DNA of 64,000 nt from Rickettsiales bacterium (lineage in GTDB: Bacteria > Pseudomonadota > Alphaproteobacteria > Rickettsiales > Rickettsiaceae): positions 62,001-126,000 of the forward strand of contig CANGTI010000002.1 of assembly GCA_947456795.1 (NCBI GenBank). The letters are read 5' to 3'. A program made the translations under genes and the position numbers. Under the pieces are notes generated by a model, which did not search any database, was not told the origin of the DNA, and saw nothing but the letters and a program-made list of their open reading frames with translations. This document shows positions 18,717-25,370 of the stretch, one piece after another (the first letter of the stretch is position 1; each line of letters opens with the position of its first letter).

Positions 18717-20114
18717 TCACCATAGACCCAAAATCTTCCACCATACAACACCTATTGTACTCCAAATGAAGAGATTAATTCCACTAATTGAAAAATTCAT
18801 TTTCCACCATTTTAAGATAGGAATAGAGCTATTGCTAAATATTAGGGCAGTTGAAGCGCCTGCGTAAGGAGTCAAAGCCATAAATAAACTAGAAGCAAAA
18901 GCAAGCACAAGTGCGGAAAGTATAGGAGGAGCACCTATTCCCAAAGCTAGAGACAAAAATATTCCGTACATGCTGCTTATATGAGACAAAGCTCCAGCAA
19001 AAAAATAATGGCTGTAAAAATATACCAAAGTTATAGTGAGAAGACCTATATACCAGTTCTGATGAGGAATCAGGCCTTTAAAAATTTCGCTAAAATATGT
19101 AATTACTCCACAAGATTGCAGATTTTGAGACAACATTACGATTACTGCAAACCATACAAAGATGTTCCATGCTTCTTTTTCTTCCAATATTTCCTCAAAG
19201 GTTAATATTTTTGTTATCAGTAACACACTGAGTCCTATGAGCGTAGAGCTTACTTGGCTGATTCCGTATTTGGGGCCATAAATCCATAAATATAGTATTC
19301 CTACTAGTACTGCTACTACTGTCCATTCTTTGATTGTGATTTTTCCTAGATTTGCGAGTTTTGCTGTAGCAAGTTTTTTGAAATCAACGCTTGAGGGTAA
19401 GTCGTAGAGAAAATATCTTTTGACTAAATGGGGAAGCAAGATGAGACATACGATTGCCGGTATAAAAGCCGCGATGAACCAAGACATCCAGGTTATAGAT
19501 ATCCCTTGTTCAAGAGCTATTTTATGAATCAAAGGGTTGCCCGAAGTGCTTGTTAAAAACATAGCCCCCACTATGCAAGTCGTTTGTACATAAACCGCAG
19601 AGAGAAAATTTCTCAACTCAGAGGATTCTTTTTTATCTATAACAAAATTTGCCATCGAATTGTACACAGGCATTAAGATTCCTCCAGCTCTGGCCGTAGG
19701 GCTTAAAACAAAAGGTGCTATTAAAACGTCGGTCAAAATAATGCAATAGCTCAGACCAACCTTGCTACTGCCAAACATTTTTGCAAAGGTGTAAGCGATC
19801 CTATTACTTAATCCAACCTTAATTATACTTCTTGCTATAAGGCAAACAGTTAATATCAGCCATATTACAGGCGAAGCAAATCCATCAAGAGCGGTTTGTA
19901 TTGGTATCGTGCCTGTTGTCGTTACAACTGCCAAAGTAATCACAGCTATGCTTCCTGTAGGCAGGGGTTTTGTGATAAGGGCTCCAATTGTGCTGCTAAA
20001 GATCGCAAAAAGACTCCAAGCTTCTTTTGATAAGCTATCTGGAGACTTGATCAAATATTGAATCACAAAATAGATGATCAAAGGCAGTGCAAAAGAGTAT
20101 ATGCGAGAGACCAT
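18717..20114 (-). CDS. DASS-family anion:sodium symporter (dicarboxylate/2-oxoglutarate type)
   Basis: This 465-aa inner-membrane carrier has about 12 hydrophobic segments and resembles the divalent anion:Na+ symporter family, especially the SodiT1/CitT-like bacterial branch: LPTGSIAVITL near the start, LSPTARAGGILMPV in the first half, FLTSTSGNPLI in the middle and TPYAGASTALIFSNSSIP near the end. Likely substrates are di- or tricarboxylates such as 2-oxoglutarate, malate or citrate taken from the host. The exact substrate is not deducible. It lies upstream of tRNA-Thr on the same strand. Confidence 0.85.
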   Translation of the reverse strand: MVSRIYSFALPLIIYFVIQYLIKSPDSLSKEAWSLFAIFSSTIGALITKPLPTGSIAVITLAVVTTTGTIPIQTALDGFASPVIWLILTVCLIARSIIKVGLSNRIAYTFAKMFGSSKVGLSYCIILTDVLIAPFVLSPTARAGGILMPVYNSMANFVIDKKESSELRNFLSAVYVQTTCIVGAMFLTSTSGNPLIHKIALEQGISITWMSWFIAAFIPAIVCLILLPHLVKRYFLYDLPSSVDFKKLATAKLANLGKITIKEWTVVAVLVGILYLWIYGPKYGISQVSSTLIGLSVLLITKILTFEEILEEKEAWNIFVWFAVIVMLSQNLQSCGVITYFSEIFKGLIPHQNWYIGLLTITLVYFYSHYFFAGALSHISSMYGIFLSLALGIGAPPILSALVLAFASSLFMALTPYAGASTALIFSNSSIPILKWWKMNFSISGINLFIWSTIGVVWWKILGLW

Positions 20115-20297
20115 ATTAGTACGAAAAAATTGTAAAATTCACCTATCAGTGCGAAGAAGGAATTGTACTGCAAAAATAAATACTTTAAAGAGGAGGTTAA
20201 TTTTCTTTCTATTTTCTTATCGTCGAGAGACTAAGAAATTTTCTAGCCGGATAGGAGGATTTTTTCGCATATGTATGGATCTAAAAATTGTTTGTTT

Positions 20298-20339
20298 TTG
20301 ACAACCTGAGGTTGACATCTTGTGCCTCTATGTTACTAC
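20298..20339 (+). promoter_or_regulatory. Candidate promoter with palindromic operator before the deaminase-like gene
   Basis: Two TTGACA hexamers (20298-20303 and 20312-20317) overlap a perfect dyad, CAACCT-G-AGGTTG, at 20302-20314. A weak -10 (TACTAC, 20334-20339) stands 16 bases after the second hexamer. The dyad is clear; promoter activity is inference. Confidence 0.4.
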
Positions 20340-20388
20340 TTAGAGATAAGAATCTAAGTGCATAAATTATTACTATAGGTACTTTTAC

Positions 20389-21276
20389 ATGAATAATGAA
20401 GCAGTAAAGAATAGATTGAAAACACTAGAACGTATTTTTAATACGCCACAAGAGTTCTCTAGGGCAATCCAGGAGGATAAATATCTAGTACAAGCAATGC
20501 ACAAACTTTATAAATTGCCCAATGGAGAGGAAGCATTAAAATCAATCATTAATTCGGCATTTATTAGTAAAGAACAATACAGAATTACGAATGCACAGGT
20601 CTTGATTTGTAAGATGTTGAATAACATTAATGCTATTCCGGTGCAATCCGATAGAGGCATTTCTTGGCCTTGCTTTGATAACAATATATCTTCTTTTACA
20701 ATCAAGAATCTCACCTGGGGAGCTCTTGATCAAAATACAAAGTCTACTAAATTCATCGAGTCTTGCGGAGTATTTTACAACAAAGAATATGTTTTACTCA
20801 AGCCACAAGACTTAAGTGGAAATGACCTTGGAAAGTTAGAGAAAAATAATAAAGCTCGTATCCGAATAATTAGCATCACTAAAGTTGGGGATTACAAAGC
20901 GCCTCTTATAACAGATTGTCCAAATTTTAGCCCAGAAGGATCGGTGCTTACTGGTATAGGAAGTGGTGGGGGTGGGGGTGAGGTGCATGGCGAAAAAAGT
21001 GGCATGTTCCTTGTTTACAATTTTTTAGAAAAGCATTTTTTAGACAATCCAAAAGTCCACAAGGACCTTTTAATTAACACCTGGGTATACAAAGGAGATT
21101 CAGAAGATCAAAAGATTGCTAGCAATATTTGTGGAGGATGTAGAGGCTTATTTAAACAAGCTGCCGCTGGGTTTGGATATAGCCAAACTAACTGGAAAAA
21201 TCCGTTTGACCATCTTCAAGGAGGGTCTAAATCACTCGAAAAAGCTTTTTCAGAATGGAAAAAGCTTGATGTTTGA
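20389..21276 (+). CDS. Orphan protein with deaminase-fold zinc signature (HxE ... CxxC), candidate effector
   Basis: A 295-aa protein without signal peptide or membrane helix. Residues 1-85 are mostly helical; the C-terminal third carries, after a glycine-rich loop (GSGGGGG), H200-G-E202, a predicted helix, a predicted strand (INTWVYKG), then C248-G-G-C251 opening a helix. H-x-E followed about 45 residues later by C-x-x-C is the zinc and proton-shuttle signature of the cytidine deaminase-like superfamily, which includes many toxin and effector deaminases. Substrate is unknown and I cannot place it in a subfamily. It stands alone between a dyad-bearing promoter and a strong terminator, with no visible immunity gene. 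Zinc chelation by an unrelated fold is the main alternative. Confidence 0.55.
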   Translation: MNNEAVKNRLKTLERIFNTPQEFSRAIQEDKYLVQAMHKLYKLPNGEEALKSIINSAFISKEQYRITNAQVLICKMLNNINAIPVQSDRGISWPCFDNNISSFTIKNLTWGALDQNTKSTKFIESCGVFYNKEYVLLKPQDLSGNDLGKLEKNNKARIRIISITKVGDYKAPLITDCPNFSPEGSVLTGIGSGGGGGEVHGEKSGMFLVYNFLEKHFLDNPKVHKDLLINTWVYKGDSEDQKIASNICGGCRGLFKQAAAGFGYSQTNWKNPFDHLQGGSKSLEKAFSEWKKLDV

Positions 21277-21279
21277 TTT

Positions 21280-21310
21280 GCATTACTTAGGAAGAAGTAA
21301 TGCATTTTTT
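21280..21310 (+). terminator. Rho-independent terminator of the deaminase-like gene
   Basis: Perfect 8-bp stem GCATTACT/AGTAATGC (21280-21287 and 21296-21303) followed by A and a run of six T. It starts 3 bases after the stop codon of the upstream gene. Confidence 0.85.
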
Positions 21311-21336
21311 GGACTTATGCAAAAATGAAATCATAA

Positions 21337-21370
21337 AAGCTTCCACCACAAGGAGGCTTTTTGTATTTTT
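21337..21370 (+). terminator. Second hairpin with T tract between convergent genes
   Basis: AAAGCTTCC pairs with GGAGGCTTT (one G-T pair), followed by TTGTATTTTT. It lies between the deaminase-like gene and the convergent symporter gene and may back up termination in either direction. Confidence 0.55.
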
Positions 21371-21402
21371 CTGCTGATCTAGTTTTGGTGCTGGGAGGCC
21401 GC

Positions 21403-22614
21403 TTATTTTGAATACTTATCTTTGTCCCAAGTTCCTTCGCTATTGTCAACTATCATGGTCATTGCAACATCACCCGTGACGTTAATTGTGGTACGCATCA
21501 TATCTAAAATGCGATCGATGCTTGCAAGAATAGCAACGCTGCCAGTTGGAATGCCAACAGATTGCAGTACTATTGGCAGCATAATTATAGAGGCACCCGG
21601 TACTCCTGCAGCTCCTATGGCTCCTATCGTTGAGGTAATTACTATTGCCAGATATTCGTGCCATCCTAGGGTGATTGAGTACATTTGAGCAAAAAACATG
21701 GTAGATAGCCCTAATCCTATAGCCGACCCATTCATGTTTACTGCTGCAGAGATTGGAATCATAAAAGAGGTACTTGATTCTGATATGCCAAGTTCTTCAG
21801 TACATATTTTCATCGTTGTAGGCAGTGCAGCTTTTGTACTGCTGGTTGAAAATGCCATCAGCTGATATGTGAGGCTTTTTCTATAAAAAGGGATAGGGGA
21901 TTTTCTGCAAAAAGCTAGTATTAGTATTCCGTATATAAGATATTGCAAAGTTATAGCAAACAGCATGGCTCCAATGAGTTTGGTCATGCTTAAAATTACC
22001 ACAAATCCTTCAGTTGCAACCGTAAAAGCCATGAGCGCACAAACTCCGTAGGGAGAAAATTTTACTATTATTGTGATCATTTCAAAAACCATCTTGGACA
22101 TAAAGGAAATGACCTTTTCCATGTTTGTGGATTTATTTTTGAATTGACTAATAACTATGCCAGTAAAGATAGAGAAAAATACTATTTGTAACAAATTGCC
22201 TTGGCTAAATGATTCTATGACATTTTCTGGTACGATGTTGAGAATAAAACTTCTAAATCCCAAAGATTTAATCTCTGGCACTAAAGAATCAGTATCCATT
22301 TGGGGAAGCAGATCTCTTCCTGGATGCATCAAGTGTCCAACGCCGATGCCAAACATCACAGCAAAAGAGGTTGTAACCAAAGATGCCACAATAATCTTGA
22401 AACCTATTCTTCCTAGAGATGTTGCCGAAGATGAACTGACAATACCTTTAACTAAAGTGCAAAAAATCAAAGGACCCATCATCATTCTCAAACTTCTCAT
22501 AAACATGTTACCTACCAGGTAAACAAGATCCAAACCTTGAGGAAAATGAGAAAGTGCCATTCCAAGCAGTATTCCTAAAACAAGGCCTATTGCCACCTTT
22601 TGCCATAGAGTCAT
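21403..22614 (-). CDS. Dicarboxylate/amino acid:cation symporter (DAACS/SDF family)
   Basis: This 403-aa inner-membrane carrier belongs to the glutamate/aspartate/C4-dicarboxylate symporter family (GltP, DctA and relatives). Landmarks are the serine-rich hairpin TYQLMAFSTSSTKAALP, the AAVNMNGSAIGLG segment, GVPGASIIML and the C-terminal substrate/cation helix DRILDMMRTTINVTGD. The Thr-Thr-Ile-Asn-Val form near the end differs from the usual eukaryotic NMD box and does not settle amino acid versus dicarboxylate. A 116-base block of this gene (22279-22394) is repeated perfectly, inverted, at 22764-22879 upstream of its start. Confidence 0.9.
   Translation of the reverse strand: MTLWQKVAIGLVLGILLGMALSHFPQGLDLVYLVGNMFMRSLRMMMGPLIFCTLVKGIVSSSSATSLGRIGFKIIVASLVTTSFAVMFGIGVGHLMHPGRDLLPQMDTDSLVPEIKSLGFRSFILNIVPENVIESFSQGNLLQIVFFSIFTGIVISQFKNKSTNMEKVISFMSKMVFEMITIIVKFSPYGVCALMAFTVATEGFVVILSMTKLIGAMLFAITLQYLIYGILILAFCRKSPIPFYRKSLTYQLMAFSTSSTKAALPTTMKICTEELGISESSTSFMIPISAAVNMNGSAIGLGLSTMFFAQMYSITLGWHEYLAIVITSTIGAIGAAGVPGASIIMLPIVLQSVGIPTGSVAILASIDRILDMMRTTINVTGDVAMTMIVDNSEGTWDKDKYSK
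22279..22394 (-). repeat. Inverted repeat arm inside the symporter gene
   Basis: Codes for about residues 74-112 of the symporter. By eye it is identical over 116 bases to the reverse complement of 22764-22879. The arms are 369 bases apart and enclose the start codon and the first ~73 codons. Confidence 0.85.
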
Positions 22615-22763
22615 AAAATTAGATAAATCGAAAATGTTATTGATAGGAGGGGTTATTGATTTTTTTAATGCTTCCTAAGTGATAGTAGATTTTTCTTGAG
22701 ATCGGTAAATCCCAAAAATCAGGAGCTTTTTTTAGAGGAATGTGTCAAAAAATTTGGACGTAT

Positions 22764-22879
22764 TTATTGTGGCATCTTTGGTTACAACCTCTTTTGCTGT
22801 GATGTTTGGCATCGGCGTTGGACACTTGATGCATCCAGGAAGAGATCTGCTTCCCCAAATGGATACTGATTCTTTAGTG
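22764..22879 (+). repeat. Inverted partial duplicate of the symporter gene
   Basis: Sits within a short open frame (22742-22933) that begins GTG after an AGAGGA stretch, runs in the symporter's own reading frame through the 116-base block, and ends after 17 unrelated codons. Outside the block neither flank matches the parent gene. The whole 360-base gap between frr and the symporter holds this element and AT-rich DNA only. Confidence 0.85.
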
Positions 22880-22974
22880 TCTGATGATGCTTTGCAAAAC
22901 AACGCTGAAGTCCAAAAACTTCCCATATATTAGGAGATGTGGACAGAAAAATCCAGAAACGTATGCTAAATTGC

Positions 22975-23538
22975 TTAACCAGCCACTTCTTTTTCTTTTT
23001 TAGTGACTTGCAGATCTATAGAGCTGGTAAAATCATCGGTGAATTTTTGCAATTTTTGAGTCAAACTTTTTACATCATCCTTGCTGCTGGTTGTAGCTTT
23101 TATTTTGTCTAACGAATCCCGTCTTATATTTCTTATTGAAATTTTTGCAGCTTCTCCGTATTTATGAGCAATTTTAATCATTTCATTTCTACGCTCTTGG
23201 CTCAGAGGAGGCATAGCGATATTAATGGAGTCTCCCTCTACTACTGGGTTTACGCCTAAGTTAGCTGAAATAATAGCCTTTTCAATTGCTCTTATAAGCT
23301 TTGAATCCCAAGGCTGAACCTTTAAAGTTTGAGTCTTGATCAGAGAGACGTTTGCTATTTGCGCAATTTTCATTTTAGAGCCATTAGCCTCTACGATGAC
23401 TGGATCTAGAAAAGCTGGTGTTGTTCTATCCGTTCTAAGTCCTTGTAGTTCTTTTTGTAAAACGGATACTGCTTTTTCCATTTTATCTTTAGCTGTGCCC
23501 AATACCTTATCATTTGCTTCTGCTGTGATATTGATCAT
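22975..23538 (-). CDS. frr: Ribosome recycling factor
   Basis: This 187-aa protein splits post-termination ribosomes together with EF-G. Typical signatures are KMEKAVSVLQKEL-GLRTDR near the N-terminus, PWDSKLIRAIEKAI in the middle, PPLSQERRNEMIKIAHKYGE and the C-terminal helix of domain I. Length matches the family. pyrH, its usual upstream neighbour in alphaproteobacteria, is absent here. Confidence 0.97.
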   Translation of the reverse strand: MINITAEANDKVLGTAKDKMEKAVSVLQKELQGLRTDRTTPAFLDPVIVEANGSKMKIAQIANVSLIKTQTLKVQPWDSKLIRAIEKAIISANLGVNPVVEGDSINIAMPPLSQERRNEMIKIAHKYGEAAKISIRNIRRDSLDKIKATTSSKDDVKSLTQKLQKFTDDFTSSIDLQVTKKEKEVAG

Positions 23539-23628
23539 GACTCAATTCGATCTAGTTATTTGGTTGTACTACTTCCCTTTGCTATTATACAGCCCGCAAT
23601 TATACAATCAAATGTTTCTTCCTTGGTT

Positions 23629-23910
23629 CTAGACAGCTTTTTGATCGGGGGTTTTGGCATCGATCGTTATTGCATGAAGATGGAGAATCTCTGATTTTAA
23701 AATTTCGTAAACTTGCTTGTGTCTATCCAAAATGCTTACTCCCTTAAAGCGATCCGAAATTATGCGTACCTTGACATGTGTCGTAAAGGCTTTTGTATCG
23801 CTTAGATGAGAAGCATGCTCAGGAGAATTGTCTGTAATTTCAATTAACCCATCGGGAAAGGAATTACAAAGCTTGCTTTTTATAGATCCTATAATTGACT
23901 CCTGAGACAT
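23629..23910 (-). CDS. bolA: BolA family protein
   Basis: A 93-aa protein starting MSQESIIGSIK, with the BolA helix-turn-beta core (VKVRIISDRFKGVSILDRHKQVYEIL) and the C-terminal segment LHLHAITIDAKTP. BolA proteins bind monothiol glutaredoxins and take part in iron-sulfur cluster handling. A longer frame to 23967 exists but would run into tRNA-Phe, so the start at 23910 was chosen. The conserved histidine of HAITI is the usual cluster ligand. Confidence 0.9.
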   Translation of the reverse strand: MSQESIIGSIKSKLCNSFPDGLIEITDNSPEHASHLSDTKAFTTHVKVRIISDRFKGVSILDRHKQVYEILKSEILHLHAITIDAKTPDQKAV

Positions 23911-23937
23911 TGTTAAACAAGATCGGTTAATGAAAGG

Positions 23938-24009
23938 TGGCTCGAGCCGGTCTCGAACCGGCGACACAAGGATTTTCAGTCCTTTGCTCTACCCCTGAGC
24001 TACCGAGCC
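23938..24009 (-). tRNA. tRNA-Phe (anticodon GAA)
   Basis: Cloverleaf on the minus strand: acceptor GGCTCGG/TCGAGCC, D stem GCTC/GAGC, anticodon stem AAGGA/TCCTT with loop CTGAAAA (GAA), T arm GCCGG-TTCGAGA-CCGGC. After the discriminator A the genome reads CCT rather than CCA, so the tail must be repaired by tRNA nucleotidyltransferase. Confidence 0.95.
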
Positions 24010-24017
24010 TTTTTTTG

Positions 24018-24104
24018 TGGTGCCCACGGCCGGACTCGAACCGGCACGAGCGCAATGCTCAACGGATTTTAAGTCCGTAGCGTCTACCATTTCGCCACGC
24101 GGGC
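24018..24104 (-). tRNA. tRNA-Leu (anticodon TAA)
   Basis: A class II tRNA of 87 bases including encoded CCA. Acceptor GCCCGCG/CGTGGGC, anticodon stem ACGGA/TCCGT with loop CTTAAAA (TAA), a long variable arm, and T arm GCCGG-TTCGAGT-CCGGC. It is eight bases upstream of tRNA-Phe on the same strand, so the two are probably co-transcribed. Confidence 0.95.
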
Positions 24105-24225
24105 AACAAACCAATAGGCTATATAAACCGGAATGAAAAATCAAGGGCCTCTGTTCAGTTTTATTCTGATAGCATCAAGTCATTTGCAAAAGCGTTTTTG
24201 ACATCGTTTAAATGCAAGACAAACC

Positions 24226-24256
24226 ATTGCTAACCTATGGTTGTTTATCGTATACA
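24226..24256 (+). promoter_or_regulatory. Promoter-like direct repeat, copy 1
   Basis: Thirty-one bases starting ATTGCTAAC and ending CGTATACA, matching 25243-25273 with two differences. It contains TTGCTA (24228-24233) and TATACA (24251-24256) with a 17-base spacer. GTTGTTT and AAACAAC form a 7-bp inverted repeat around ATCGTATAC in this copy only. Confidence 0.55.
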
Positions 24257-24295
24257 AACAACATAAACATTTAAAATTCAAAACAGGTACAAAAC

Positions 24296-25048
24296 ATGAC
24301 AAGAGCACTGGATATTTACATAAGAGCTCACGGAGATGTAGAAAGGCGCGCTCCAATTTTGGATTTGGCAGAACTTTCTAGATTTTCCTTGTTTTCTTAT
24401 TGTCCACATGGAGGGTCGCTCTCAGCTGAAGCAGCGGATGGTTTGATTTTTGATAGAATTTGTAAAAATCTTAACCCAGAGAGAAGAGCAAAAGTTTTGG
24501 CACTTACTCAACCGAACACCGTGATGGAGTATGTGCATGAATGGTTTAGTGCAGCATCAGAGTCACTTTTTCCAGTGCGCAAGGGTAAAGTTCTTAGTGC
24601 GTACAAACAAAAAACACTTTCATCACCAAATTATGAAATACATTGGAGCGATTTTCACGATATCACTGCGATTATTGCTCATGATGCAAATGAAAACGTA
24701 TACTGTTGGATTCCAAAGCACAATATGGATAACGTGTACTACGATTACCATGATTTGAGAAGCTTGTTAAGTCCAGAATATTTTCCCAGAAACTTATTAG
24801 AACTAATAGAACAAATTCAAGATTCAGGACATTTTTTAGGAAAAGTTGCCTTTCGATACGATCACGTAAACCTTCATTGGAGTTTATGTAAGTACGTATA
24901 CAGCAAATGCAAATCAGAATGGGTGGTAAATAAAGGCACATTTGGGCATAGTGGTCGTTATGACAGCACAAGATTGAATAAAATTTTAATTTCAACAGTT
25001 AAACAACAGGAAAATATTTCTCCAATATCACGTCATAACAGTATTTGA
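24296..25048 (+). CDS. Orphan 250-aa protein, possible Stv-like effector
   Basis: Soluble-looking protein with no signal peptide or membrane helix. I do not recognise it firmly. The opening LDIYIRAHGD, then SLFSYCPHGGSLS and later NYEIHWSDFHDI recall the layout of the putative adhesin Stv domain found in some bacterial effectors; a later VNLHWSLCKY could be the His/Cys part of such a fold. That resemblance is from memory and weak. It stands alone between tRNA-Leu (divergent) and addA (convergent), with a promoter-like repeat before and after it. Base composition looks like its neighbours. Confidence 0.6.
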   Translation: MTRALDIYIRAHGDVERRAPILDLAELSRFSLFSYCPHGGSLSAEAADGLIFDRICKNLNPERRAKVLALTQPNTVMEYVHEWFSAASESLFPVRKGKVLSAYKQKTLSSPNYEIHWSDFHDITAIIAHDANENVYCWIPKHNMDNVYYDYHDLRSLLSPEYFPRNLLELIEQIQDSGHFLGKVAFRYDHVNLHWSLCKYVYSKCKSEWVVNKGTFGHSGRYDSTRLNKILISTVKQQENISPISRHNSI

Positions 25049-25370
25049 GTCACTACTAAAGCAACCAAAAGGTTTGCCAAACAATATACCTGCAAATTGT
25101 ATTGAGTAAGTGCAATGTGATTGTTTAGACTCTCACTCCAGGAGATTAGGCAATTATTTTGGAGTCGGTGAAATTCAATTTTGACATTGTGGCTGTGCAA
25201 GAGTGCGGCATTTTAATTGTGAGTTTTTTTATTAAATAAATTATTGCTAACTTATAGTTGTTTATCGTATACAGAATAAAACTCAAAACTTATATTGCAC
25301 ACTGGGCTTTTGACGCTTTTATTACAGGGCGCTCTGTGTGAAATCATCAGCCCGATCTTGCAGACCCTAT
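25049..25370. other. Gene-poor stretch between the orphan gene and addA
   Basis: No credible protein frame. It holds the second copy of the promoter-like repeat and, after it, about 97 bases with pairing potential (GGGCT at about 25307 with AGCCC at about 25350, and ACAG...CTGT inside). A small RNA is possible but unproven. Confidence 0.4.
25243..25273 (+). promoter_or_regulatory. Promoter-like direct repeat, copy 2
   Basis: Same 31 bases as 24226-24256 with two transitions; TTGCTA and TATACA are both kept with a 17-base spacer, while the AAACAAC arm of the dyad is lost. No plus-strand gene follows before the addA stop at 25371. Confidence 0.5.

Noticed and set aside
20074-20301. 75-codon plus-strand frame before the deaminase-like gene
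   Set aside because: It begins inside the DASS transporter gene, is rich in Arg/Lys and Phe as expected of non-coding AT-rich DNA, and has no ribosome binding site.
23911-23967. N-terminal extension of BolA
   Set aside because: It would translate part of tRNA-Phe. The start at 23910 gives a standard BolA length.
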